Origin: Saprospiraceae bacterium
GTDB taxonomy: Bacteria; Bacteroidota; Bacteroidia; Chitinophagales; Saprospiraceae
DNA length: 64,000 nucleotides
Assembly: GCA_021738725.1 (NCBI GenBank)
Contig: JAIPBE010000005.1
Coordinates: 92,802-156,801 of the forward strand
Direction of reading: 5' to 3'
Position numbers and translations under genes: made by a program. Position 1 is the stretch's first letter; each line of letters opens with the position of its first letter. Below, piece by piece: positions 1-8,901 of this stretch. The notes under the pieces were generated by a model. It had not been told where the DNA came from. It searched no databases and saw nothing but the letters and a program-made list of their open reading frames with translations.

Positions 1-360
1 TACTTCAGCCTCTTCGAATTCTCTGCCAAGTGGGATCCGGTCCCCAGCATGTTGACCCAATGCCACACCCGGACCATCAAGGGATTCATGGGTCAGACAA
101 CTGCGTTTATCAAAGATTATGTCAAAACAAATGTGCTGGTATTAGGAGACAATAAACCCGCCAATGAAGTCAGGTATATCCACGGTGATTTTGGCGAGGG
201 CTTCTGGACCTTTTATGGGGGCCATGACCCGGAGGATTATCGTCATTTCGTAGGAGATCCGGAGACAGATCTCAATCTGCATCCCAATTCCCCCGGTTAC
301 CGTCTGATCCTCAATAATGTTCTTTTTCCAGCTGCCCGAAAGAAAAAGCGGAAGACCTGA
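1..360 (+). CDS. C-terminal fragment of an asparagine synthetase B-like / Bacteroidetes conserved protein (5' end outside window)
   Basis: Frame open from base 1 (YFSLFEFSAKWDPVPSMLTQCHTR...), ends HLHPNSPGYRLILNNVLFPAARKKKRKT*; this C-terminus resembles Bacteroidetes proteins annotated asparagine synthetase B. Confidence 0.5.
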   Translation, partial: YFSLFEFSAKWDPVPSMLTQCHTRTIKGFMGQTTAFIKDYVKTNVLVLGDNKPANEVRYIHGDFGEGFWTFYGGHDPEDYRHFVGDPETDLNLHPNSPGYRLILNNVLFPAARKKKRKT

Positions 361-388
361 CCAAAGGGATTGTCTATCTTGCGCGCCG

Positions 389-1510
389 ATGATACGGGAC
401 TATATTGCCACGACATTAGGGGGTCTTGAAAGTGTGACGGCGCAGGAGTTGGAAACTCTGGGCGCAACAGATATCGAAGCGGGTGCCCGGATGGTGCGCT
501 TTCGCGGAGAGGTCTCACTCCTCTATAAAGTATGTTTTACTGCGAGAACGATCTTGCGGGTATTGGAGCCCCTGGCCAGCTTCCAGATCCAAAACGAACG
601 AGATCTTTACTGGAAGACAATGGATCTCCCCTGGCGGAAAGTGCTTGGGCCCGACCAGACCTTCGCCATCACCGGCGTCATTAATTCCCGGCTTTTTCCC
701 CATACCAATTATCCTTCCCTGGTGGTCAAAGATGCCTTGTGTGATCGGATCCGAAAAGACATCGGACGCCGTCCAGATGTCGACCGTGATGAACCGGACG
801 TTCGGATCAATCTGCACATTTTTGAAGACCAGGTGGACATCTTACTCGATGCAGTTGGATCCAGCATGCATATGCGCGGCTATCGCCGGTATCAGGGTTT
901 GGCTCCGTTGAATGAGGTATTGGCCGCAGGCCTGGTCAAACTGACCGGATGGACACCAGAGATTCCCTTGTGGGATCCGATGTGTGGATCCGGCACCATC
1001 CTGACGGAAGCCGCCGAATGGGCCATTGGTCGCCCTTCACAGATCCGACGTGGCCGGTTCTCCTTCCAGGGGTGGCCTGACTACGAACCAGGAATCTGGC
1101 GACAGATCAAGCTCACTGAAAAAGAAACTACTGTTCCAGAAGGACTGGAAATATTTGGTTCCGATGAGAATGAGGAGGTGATCGACGGAGCAAGAAAGAA
1201 TATCCGAGGTGTTGGCCTGGGTGAGATCATCATGACAGAGGTCTGCGATTTCTTTTCTCTGACTCCACCGGGCAAGCCCGTGATGTTGATCATGAACCCA
1301 CCCTACGACGAAAAGATACCATTGGAAAGTGCAGAAGAGTTCTACAAAAAAATCGGTGACAAACTGAAACAGGATTTTGTCGGATCCACTGCCTGGATCC
1401 TCTCTGCCAATAAGCAGGCCATGCGTCAGATCGGTTTACAATCTGCCCAGCGTTTCCCAGTTTTCAATGGTCCTCTCCCGGCAGAATTCTGTCAATACGA
1501 CCTGTTCTAG
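389..1510 (+). CDS. THUMP-domain class I SAM-dependent RNA methyltransferase (RlmL N-terminal/YpsC-like)
   Basis: MIRDYIATTLGGLESVTAQELETLGA, WDPMCGSGTILTEAA, MNPPYDEKIP motifs; ATG at 389 is more plausible than the 317 ORF start. Confidence 0.88.
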   Translation: MIRDYIATTLGGLESVTAQELETLGATDIEAGARMVRFRGEVSLLYKVCFTARTILRVLEPLASFQIQNERDLYWKTMDLPWRKVLGPDQTFAITGVINSRLFPHTNYPSLVVKDALCDRIRKDIGRRPDVDRDEPDVRINLHIFEDQVDILLDAVGSSMHMRGYRRYQGLAPLNEVLAAGLVKLTGWTPEIPLWDPMCGSGTILTEAAEWAIGRPSQIRRGRFSFQGWPDYEPGIWRQIKLTEKETTVPEGLEIFGSDENEEVIDGARKNIRGVGLGEIIMTEVCDFFSLTPPGKPVMLIMNPPYDEKIPLESAEEFYKKIGDKLKQDFVGSTAWILSANKQAMRQIGLQSAQRFPVFNGPLPAEFCQYDLF

Positions 1511-1627
1511 GCACCGAACCAGACTTCTATTACTTGTCAATCAACCTGACGAATATGACACTCTCGGAGTGACTTCGGACATCCTCTACTCCAGAACGGC
1601 TGCTTATATTGCAGCAAAGAATTCGTT

Positions 1628-2695
1628 ATGGTACGCACCAAGATTGCAGGTATCGGAAAGTACTTGCCCAAGACAATTGTGAAGAATGATGACCTCCAGT
1701 CGGTCATGGAAACATCCGATGAATGGATCCAGGAGCGAACAGGTATTCAGGAACGGCGGTATGGTATAAAACATGAAGAAACCACCACCACGATGGCCGC
1801 TCATGCTGCGCGAACCGCCATCGAACGTGCCGGAATCACACCGAATGATGTCGATTTCATTCTCTTTGCCACATTGAGTCCAGACTACTATTTTCCCGGC
1901 TGCGGGGTGTTGCTCCAACGTGAACTGGGCATCACCAAAACCACGATCGGGGCGATGGATATTCGCAATCAGTGTACTGGTTTCGTGTATGGTCTAGCCA
2001 CGGGGGATCAGTTTATCCGAAGTGGGATGTATCGGAATGTACTTGTCGTCGGTGCGGAAATGCACAGCATGGGTCTGGACTATTCCACAAGAGGGCGTAA
2101 TGTCACAGTCATCTTCGGGGATGGTGCCGGAGCTGTCCTGCTCCAACCGACCGAGGAAGCCGATCAAGGTATCCTTGCAAGCAAACTGCATTCGGATGGC
2201 ACCTATGCCGAAAAACTTGCTTTCATCAACCCCGGGGCGCATGGGGGGTATCATAATCGATACCTCGAAGAAGCCGTCGACTATGGCTATGGCAACGATG
2301 CATTTGGAGGCATTTTCCTGACGGAAAAAATGATCGCGGATGGTATGACCTTCCCATATATGGATGGCCCTTTCGTCTTCAAATTTGCTGTCCAGAAGTT
2401 TCCGGAAGTCATCCAGGAAGTATTAAAGGAGGCCGGGGAGAATCTGTCCAATCTGGACATGTTGGTCCCACACCAGGCCAATTTGCGTATCAGTCAGTTT
2501 GTCCAGCGCATATTAAAGCTTCGAGATGACCAGGTATGGAACAATATTCAAAAATACGGGAACACCACTGCAGCGTCTGTACCTATCGCTCTTTGTGAGG
2601 CGGTGGAAGAAGGTGCCATCAAACGAGGCGATCTGGTTTGTCTGGCGGCGTTTGGAAGTGGATTCACCTGGGGTGCCAATCTGCTTCGCTGGTAG
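1628..2695 (+). CDS. fabH: 3-oxoacyl-ACP synthase III family protein
   Basis: TSDEWIQERTGIQERR, DIRNQCTGFVYGL (active Cys), VPHQANLRI, YGNTTAASVPIAL motifs. Confidence 0.85.
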   Translation: MVRTKIAGIGKYLPKTIVKNDDLQSVMETSDEWIQERTGIQERRYGIKHEETTTTMAAHAARTAIERAGITPNDVDFILFATLSPDYYFPGCGVLLQRELGITKTTIGAMDIRNQCTGFVYGLATGDQFIRSGMYRNVLVVGAEMHSMGLDYSTRGRNVTVIFGDGAGAVLLQPTEEADQGILASKLHSDGTYAEKLAFINPGAHGGYHNRYLEEAVDYGYGNDAFGGIFLTEKMIADGMTFPYMDGPFVFKFAVQKFPEVIQEVLKEAGENLSNLDMLVPHQANLRISQFVQRILKLRDDQVWNNIQKYGNTTAASVPIALCEAVEEGAIKRGDLVCLAAFGSGFTWGANLLRW

Positions 2696-2847
2696 CATTC
2701 CCCAGCATGAAGTATTAGATTCCCAGTGAAATCCCTAATTTTTCGGTGTCAATTTTTACAAGAGATGTATCTTGATGCCAGTCCAATCATTTCATTTAAT
2801 GCCTGGATAGTGATGGATTTTTCTTTCAACCAAATCAACCATTTCGT

Positions 2848-3291
2848 ATGAAAAAACTGCTGTTACTCCTCCTGATCTCTTCTGTATCCTCCCTGTCTTT
2901 TGCGGCAGTAAGTGGTACATGGTCCACTCGATATGCCGACCAAGCCGATGTTCAGGCATTACCGCCTGGTCTTCAGCAAATGGCCCTGAACCAATTCCTG
3001 GACCTTACACCTTCAACGTATCAGGAAATGACCGGCGAACGCCTGAGCCTGGTTCAAACCGTTACATTAAAGGCCGCACAGAAATACGTCAAGAAACAAT
3101 CCAAGAAAAGCAACGACATTCCTAAAGGATTGTATATCGTCCTGGCTATTTTCGGTTGGGCCTGGCTCGCTATGGGCATTATGGACAACTGGGAAGGGTC
3201 TAATTGGTGGGTCAATCTCCTTCTGACTATTTTCCTTTGTGGTATTGGAGGTCTTATCCATGCCCTTGTGAAGATGAAGGAATATTACTGA
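2848..3291 (+). CDS. hypothetical secreted/membrane protein
   Basis: Signal peptide MKKLLLLLLISSVSSLSFAA; two hydrophobic segments near the C-terminus; followed by a strong terminator. Confidence 0.6.
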   Translation: MKKLLLLLLISSVSSLSFAAVSGTWSTRYADQADVQALPPGLQQMALNQFLDLTPSTYQEMTGERLSLVQTVTLKAAQKYVKKQSKKSNDIPKGLYIVLAIFGWAWLAMGIMDNWEGSNWWVNLLLTIFLCGIGGLIHALVKMKEYY

Positions 3292-3311
3292 TCCACGTTC
3301 CATCTAATTTT

Positions 3312-3347
3312 AAACGATCCGGGTCCCAGGCACCCGGATCGTTTTTT
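3312..3347 (+). terminator. Rho-independent terminator
   Basis: AAACGATCCGGGT-cccaggc-ACCCGGATCGTTT followed by T's, perfect stem. Confidence 0.9.
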
Positions 3348-3378
3348 ACTTTTAACCCGAACCACCCGGCATTCCCCT

Positions 3379-3696
3379 ATGGCCACTTCGCGATGGATAC
3401 AGATCATCTGGTTGATCGGCTTACTGGCCACGCCACTGGTATTATGGATCCTCCCTTCAAACCAATTTGATAGCGAAACAGGGCTGATCATGTGCCCTTC
3501 TCGACGGTTCTTTGACGTCGAATGTTATGGCTGTGGCATGACACGAGCTGTGATGCATCTGCATCATCTCGAATGGTCGGACGCCCTATTCTTCAATTAC
3601 GGTGTGATCATCGTCTACCCGGGTCTGATCATCTTTTGGCTGTGGCTGGTTCGCAGGTCCTTGAGTCAATTGGCCATTCTCCCATCAAAGGCTTGA
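3379..3696 (+). CDS. DUF2752 family membrane protein
   Basis: CYGCGMTRAVMHL motif with hydrophobic segments. Confidence 0.8.
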   Translation: MATSRWIQIIWLIGLLATPLVLWILPSNQFDSETGLIMCPSRRFFDVECYGCGMTRAVMHLHHLEWSDALFFNYGVIIVYPGLIIFWLWLVRRSLSQLAILPSKA

Positions 3697-3736
3697 CTGA
3701 TCTGTCTCCTCCCTTTGAAAATATTGTGTTCTTCAA

Positions 3737-5029
3737 CTACTTCTGGCTGATCTGGATGCTGCGCCATAATTCAACCATGACCTCTCTCACAGACCCCAGT
3801 TTTTGCCTGAGGTCTGCATCGAGCTTTTGCCATTGCTTTGCCTGGCGAAATCGCTTCAACCATTCCCCGCTCCAGACGGACCATCCTGCTGAAATGGGAA
3901 ACAGGATCAGGAAAATCAACCCATATCTCCAGTTGACAGTACTGATCACTGCCGACCAGCCCATCCACCAAAAAGCCCAACCCATCATAATACTCCCCAA
4001 AAGGATGGAACTCTGAAATTCAATGATCCTCACGGTTCGTCGGGTGAGCCAACGTCCGAGCTGAACCGGGGGCCAGTGACATATATAAATGAGCCAATGG
4101 GAGAACAGGATCGGCATCCATACCAATTGGTCGACCATGGTTATTCGGGGTGACAGGGCCACCACTTCATCTTCTATTTGATTTTCTTCCAACTGAAGAA
4201 AGTAGGGTGTGAACTCCTCTTGAAGCCGTTCCTTGGTTAAAACGTTCAACTGATTCAACTTGACCATCGCTTCGTATTCAGCGTGCAATACCTGCGGATC
4301 GTGCTCGACAATGGGTAGGATCTTTCTGGTCCGGATTCGTACCAGTTGGAGAATCCATTCCGCCAACACTTCATCATCAGGGTTATCAATATGGACAACT
4401 CGTTTTTCCAGAGCAACCCGGATACGATCCGTGACCTTGCTCAGCGTCTGATTGGGCTGATCTTGAAAACCTTCCAGATACGGGGCCAGGGAAAACGGTT
4501 CCGCAAAATCAACCATGATCTCCTTTCTCGATCGCTCGGCATACGTGTAATTGATGCCCACTGGCTGGATCATCACATCCTTTAATTGGTATTCATCCAT
4601 GGCCCCCAATCCGATCCGGGCGGCACCTTTCTGAAGAGGGCGGAGTCGCTTTTCATGTTTCATTCGACCCTCCGCCATGATGAGAATAGCCCCTCCTTTC
4701 GACAAAATCCTTTTTGCGACAGAAAAGGATGCTTCGTTTTGCCTTAAAGCCGAAAACCCGTCATGAAAACGATAGATCGGAATGAGGTGGACCTGCCGTA
4801 GCAGCCATCGCACCAAAGGAGACATAAATACATCTCCACGCGCCATAAAGTGCAATTCTCTGGGACCAAAACATGCCAGAAAACAGGGCTCGACAAACGC
4901 AGTGGGATGATTTGCTGTAAAGATCAGAGGCGTGTCGCGTGGTATCTGGTCAAGACCCGTCAGATGGATCTTTCTGAAAAATGCCAGGAAGGCCCATCGG
5001 GTCACTGGTCGAAGAAGGGTGTACAACAT
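3737..5029 (-). CDS. 1-acyl-sn-glycerol-3-phosphate acyltransferase family protein (PlsC-like)
   Basis: FTANHPTAFVEP (NHxxxxD-like), IMAEGRMKHEKRLRPLQKGAARI; C-terminal TM segments. Confidence 0.82.
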   Translation of the reverse strand: MLYTLLRPVTRWAFLAFFRKIHLTGLDQIPRDTPLIFTANHPTAFVEPCFLACFGPRELHFMARGDVFMSPLVRWLLRQVHLIPIYRFHDGFSALRQNEASFSVAKRILSKGGAILIMAEGRMKHEKRLRPLQKGAARIGLGAMDEYQLKDVMIQPVGINYTYAERSRKEIMVDFAEPFSLAPYLEGFQDQPNQTLSKVTDRIRVALEKRVVHIDNPDDEVLAEWILQLVRIRTRKILPIVEHDPQVLHAEYEAMVKLNQLNVLTKERLQEEFTPYFLQLEENQIEDEVVALSPRITMVDQLVWMPILFSHWLIYICHWPPVQLGRWLTRRTVRIIEFQSSILLGSIMMGWAFWWMGWSAVISTVNWRYGLIFLILFPISAGWSVWSGEWLKRFRQAKQWQKLDADLRQKLGSVREVMVELWRSIQISQK

Positions 5030-5093
5030 GTGAAAAGGTCAACAGAATGGCAAGGTAAGGCTGGAATTCATAATCCAGGGCTACTTTTGAAGG

Positions 5094-5999
5094 ATGGGAA
5101 CAGTGATTCTAATTGGTGGCCCTACAGCATCCGGGAAAAGCAAATTGGGCATGGACCTCGCCGAGCGACTGGGGAGTGTTATTGTATCCGCAGACAGCCG
5201 ACAAGTCTATCGGGGCATGGATATTGTCACGGCAAAGCCCTCCCAGGAAGAACAAGAGCGCGTCCCCCATTTCCTGATCGATATCCGGGACCCGAAGGAC
5301 ACCTATGATGTCGGACAGTTTGAAGCGGATGCCAACCAGTTGCTGGATCGCCTTTTGAAAACCTATCCTGTGGTCCTTGTTGTAGGCGGTACTGGATTAT
5401 ATCTGCGTGCTTTACGATTCGGGTTGGATCCTTTTCCCGCTGTGCCAAAATCTGTTCAGATGGATCTTCGGCATTTTTTTGAACGTGAAGGTTTGTCGGC
5501 CCTCCAGGATAGACTCCGACAGGCAGACCCGCCATACGCACAGGAGGTAGATCTTTCCAATCCTCAACGATTGATCCGTGCCATTGCCGTCAGTGAGTAT
5601 TCGGGGCGTCCATTTTCTTCCTTCCGTAGCCTGGCGTCCAAGCCCAGACCTAATCGGATCCTTCCAGTCTTGTTGGAGCCCCAACGAGGATGGCTGTATC
5701 AACGAACTGACCAACGTATTCTGGACATGATACAGGCCGGACTCGTTGAAGAAGCTCGTCAACTTTATCCAGATCGACATTTGGATGCCTTGAAAACAGT
5801 AGGTCTACAGGAGCTTTTTGCCTGGTTTTCTGGAGAATGTTCCTACGATGAAGCTATTGCTCTCTTCCAACAGAATACGCGACGGTATGCCAAACGGCAG
5901 CTGACCTGGTTTCGGAAAGAAACAGACTGGCATCGGTTTGATCCCGAATCCGAGCCGGACATCCTGGAGAAGGTTCTCACTTTGCTCGAAGAAGGGTAA
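5094..5999 (+). CDS. miaA: tRNA dimethylallyltransferase
   Basis: LIGGPTASGKSKLGMDLAERLGSVIVSADSRQVYRGMDIVTAKPS; GGTGLYLRAL. Confidence 0.95.
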   Translation: MGTVILIGGPTASGKSKLGMDLAERLGSVIVSADSRQVYRGMDIVTAKPSQEEQERVPHFLIDIRDPKDTYDVGQFEADANQLLDRLLKTYPVVLVVGGTGLYLRALRFGLDPFPAVPKSVQMDLRHFFEREGLSALQDRLRQADPPYAQEVDLSNPQRLIRAIAVSEYSGRPFSSFRSLASKPRPNRILPVLLEPQRGWLYQRTDQRILDMIQAGLVEEARQLYPDRHLDALKTVGLQELFAWFSGECSYDEAIALFQQNTRRYAKRQLTWFRKETDWHRFDPESEPDILEKVLTLLEEG

Positions 6000-6345
6000 G
6001 CACCTGCTCAGGTGGCCGGCCGACAACGGCCCTCTCCCCCATTATGGCGATGGGACGCTGGATCAATTTTGGATGATCTACCATGATTTGGATCCACTCT
6101 GCATCTGTATGTTCTTGCCCCCTGAACTGTTCTTTAAACAAAGCCTCTTCCTTTCGGATCAGATCCATGGGCGACAGGTTAAGTCGGGCCAACAAGGCGA
6201 TCAGTTCGTTGCTGGTGGGTGGATCTTCCAGATAGTATCGGATAAGTATAGATGCTCCTGCATCCTCCAGCAACTGCAATGCTTCCCGGCTTTTTCGACA
6301 TCTGGGGTTATGAAAGAAGGAAATCGGGTTGTTTTTCTTGGCCAT
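5977..6345 (-). CDS. ArsC/Spx-family (arsenate reductase-like) protein
   Basis: ISFFHNPRCRKSREALQLLEDAG, RPIAIMGERAVVGRPPEQVL; start at MAKKNN. Confidence 0.85.
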   Translation of the reverse strand: MAKKNNPISFFHNPRCRKSREALQLLEDAGASILIRYYLEDPPTSNELIALLARLNLSPMDLIRKEEALFKEQFRGQEHTDAEWIQIMVDHPKLIQRPIAIMGERAVVGRPPEQVLTLLRAK

Positions 6346-6440
6346 CAACGGACATTTTGGCAAAAATGCAGGAATCACAAAACAATTGCTCCCAAATATG
6401 GGTAAATTTGATCCCTTTACTCAGTTACTCAATCCACAAC

Positions 6441-8831
6441 ATGGTGCAAATAATACGAATGACTGCCTTCCTCATGATGATGGCAGGGGCACTCAATGCC
6501 CAAACAAATTTTAATCTCACGAAAGTGGCCAACGTTCCTTACGCGGAAGGCTGCAATGATATCTGGGGTTATGTAGATAGCAGCGGGATCGAATACGCAC
6601 TACTGGGTACTCGCCAGGCTACCGCCATTATCAGCCTGGAAGATCCGGCAAATCCAGTAGAGGTGGCCTATATTCAAGGCTCCACATCGACCTGGCGCGA
6701 CATGAAGACCTGGGGTCATTATGCCTATGTCACTGCCGATGCTGGTAACGATGGTTTACTGATTATCAATTTGGAGAATCTTCCGAATGCCGTGACCTGG
6801 GAGTTTTGGAAACCGGATCTAACCATTGGTGGCAACTCCTCCACCTTGTCCAGGTGCCACAATATCTTCATCGATGAAAAGGGCTATGCGTTCCTCTCTG
6901 GCTGCAACCCGTTGAACAACGGTGGCGTCATCATCTTTGATGTGCACACCACTCCTGGCACACCTGTCCTCGTCGGTCAGGCCGAACCGGTTTACTCACA
7001 TGACAATTTCTCTCGAGGAGACACACTCTACAGCGCCAATCTTGGACAGGGTGCCTATATCACGGATGTCTCCGACAAAGAGAATCCTGTCACCCTGGGT
7101 GTCCAGGAAACTTCCTTTGACTTTTGCCATAACGTCTGGATATCAGATGACAGTAAATACATGTTCACCACCGACGAAAAAGCGAATGCCTTCCTGGATG
7201 CGTATGACATTACCGATCCAGCGTCTATGATCCGTCTGGACAAATATCAGCCTATCGATACCCGTCAAACCGGGGTCATTCCCCACAACACGCATTACCT
7301 GAAAGGATACAATGTGGTCTCCTGGTATACAGATGGGGTTAAAGTTGTTGACTCACACAAACCTGACAACCTGGTTGAAGTAGCCAATTTTGACACCTAT
7401 GTCGCCGGTGGAAACGGCTTCCAGGGTGACTGGGGGGCATATCCTTTTCTTCCCAGTGGATTGCTACTGGTGTCGGATATCAACACCTGTTTGTGGGTAT
7501 TTGATGCCAACTACGTTCGAGCCAGTTATCTGGAAGGGATCGTTATCGATGCCATCACAAAAGACCCGATCCAGGGCGCGGATGTGGTCATCCAGAATGT
7601 GCAGCCGAATGAGGAGATCAGTGGCCCGGACGGGCGCTTCAAAACTGGTAGCAACCAGGAAGGATCCTTGACTGTGAAGACCAACAAGGCTGGCTATTTA
7701 CCCAGTATCAAGGCATTTTCAATGACCGCCGGTGAGGTCACAGATGTAACCATAGAGCTCACCCCTCTGTCCACAACAAATGTGACTGGAATGGTGCTTG
7801 ACAAGCAAACTGGTGATCCTGTGGCTGGTGCTATGGTTTATTACCAATCTTCAGTTGTGGATGACATCAACTACAATGCAGTTACGGACATTGACGGGAC
7901 CTATGCCATCGATGATATCTACCTCGGCGATTACGAAGTGATTGCGGGGGCCTGGAGTTACGACTACGGCGTCATTGAAGCCTTGAACATCAGTGGTCAG
8001 GCCAACCAGGTTCTCGAGCTTGGACGGGCTTACAGAGATGACTTTGTATTCGATTATGGCTGGACCTCATCCGGCACAGCCAATGTTGGACTCTGGGAAC
8101 GAGGCATTCCAGAAGGTACTTACATCGGTAACATGCAGGTCAACCCCGCAGGTGATTTCGCCGATGATCTGGGCAACACCTGTTATGTAACCGGACTGCA
8201 GGCAGGAACGACAATTGGAGAGTTTGACCTGGACAATGGTTCGGCCATCCTGGAATCACCTTCTATGGATCTGAGCAATTATCTGGCACCGGCGATCTTC
8301 TACAATGCCTGGTTTGTGAATACAGGCGGTAACAATATGCCCAATGACACACTGAAAGTATGGTTGACGGATGGGAATACAGAAGTCCTGGTCCATGAGT
8401 ACACTGGCGACATCGACAGTTGGAGACCTCGTGACTCCATTTTTGTGATGGACTATTTCGCTGATCTATCCGATATCCGGGTTTCGTTCGTCGCCAATGA
8501 CGAAGTGAGTTCCGGACACATTGTGGAAGCAGGAGTAGATGCATTTCTGGTTGCAGACACCAAAACCAGCAGCAATGAAGATGTCCTGGCAGATGCTCCC
8601 TGGAAGGTCCTGCCAAACCCGTCTGCTACCGACTTTTTCATGGTATTGCCCGATAATCAATGGGCCGGTTCGCTCTACCAGGTTTATGATGATCTGGGCC
8701 GACTGGTCGAATCAGGCGTCTTCCAGGCCTCCAAAGCTATTGGTGGTCATTGGATGCCAGGCATACACCTTCTCAAGGTGACGAACGGAGAAATGACCTC
8801 CACGCTCCGCTTGGTGAAGTTGGGCCAGTGA
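6441..8831 (+). CDS. Choice-of-anchor B family protein (LVIVD-type repeats, carboxypeptidase-regulatory-like domains, T9SS type A C-terminal sorting domain)
   Basis: YAEGCNDIWGYVDSSGIEYALLGT...SLEDPANPVEVA; VTGMVLDKQTGDPVAGAMVYY; C-term WKVLPNPSATDFFMVL...LLKVTNGEMTSTLRLVKL; signal peptide at MVQIIRMTAFLMMMAGALNAQ. Confidence 0.85.
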   Translation: MVQIIRMTAFLMMMAGALNAQTNFNLTKVANVPYAEGCNDIWGYVDSSGIEYALLGTRQATAIISLEDPANPVEVAYIQGSTSTWRDMKTWGHYAYVTADAGNDGLLIINLENLPNAVTWEFWKPDLTIGGNSSTLSRCHNIFIDEKGYAFLSGCNPLNNGGVIIFDVHTTPGTPVLVGQAEPVYSHDNFSRGDTLYSANLGQGAYITDVSDKENPVTLGVQETSFDFCHNVWISDDSKYMFTTDEKANAFLDAYDITDPASMIRLDKYQPIDTRQTGVIPHNTHYLKGYNVVSWYTDGVKVVDSHKPDNLVEVANFDTYVAGGNGFQGDWGAYPFLPSGLLLVSDINTCLWVFDANYVRASYLEGIVIDAITKDPIQGADVVIQNVQPNEEISGPDGRFKTGSNQEGSLTVKTNKAGYLPSIKAFSMTAGEVTDVTIELTPLSTTNVTGMVLDKQTGDPVAGAMVYYQSSVVDDINYNAVTDIDGTYAIDDIYLGDYEVIAGAWSYDYGVIEALNISGQANQVLELGRAYRDDFVFDYGWTSSGTANVGLWERGIPEGTYIGNMQVNPAGDFADDLGNTCYVTGLQAGTTIGEFDLDNGSAILESPSMDLSNYLAPAIFYNAWFVNTGGNNMPNDTLKVWLTDGNTEVLVHEYTGDIDSWRPRDSIFVMDYFADLSDIRVSFVANDEVSSGHIVEAGVDAFLVADTKTSSNEDVLADAPWKVLPNPSATDFFMVLPDNQWAGSLYQVYDDLGRLVESGVFQASKAIGGHWMPGIHLLKVTNGEMTSTLRLVKLGQ

Positions 8832-8846
8832 TCGATGTGACCAAAT

Positions 8847-8887
8847 AAAAAAAAGAGGCAATGGAATTCCATTGCCTCTTTTTTTAT
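8847..8887. terminator. Bidirectional intrinsic terminator between convergent genes
   Basis: AAAAAAAAGAGGCAATGG-aatt-CCATTGCCTCTTTTTTT. Confidence 0.92.
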
Positions 8888-8901
8888 GCAATCATTTGTA
8901 T

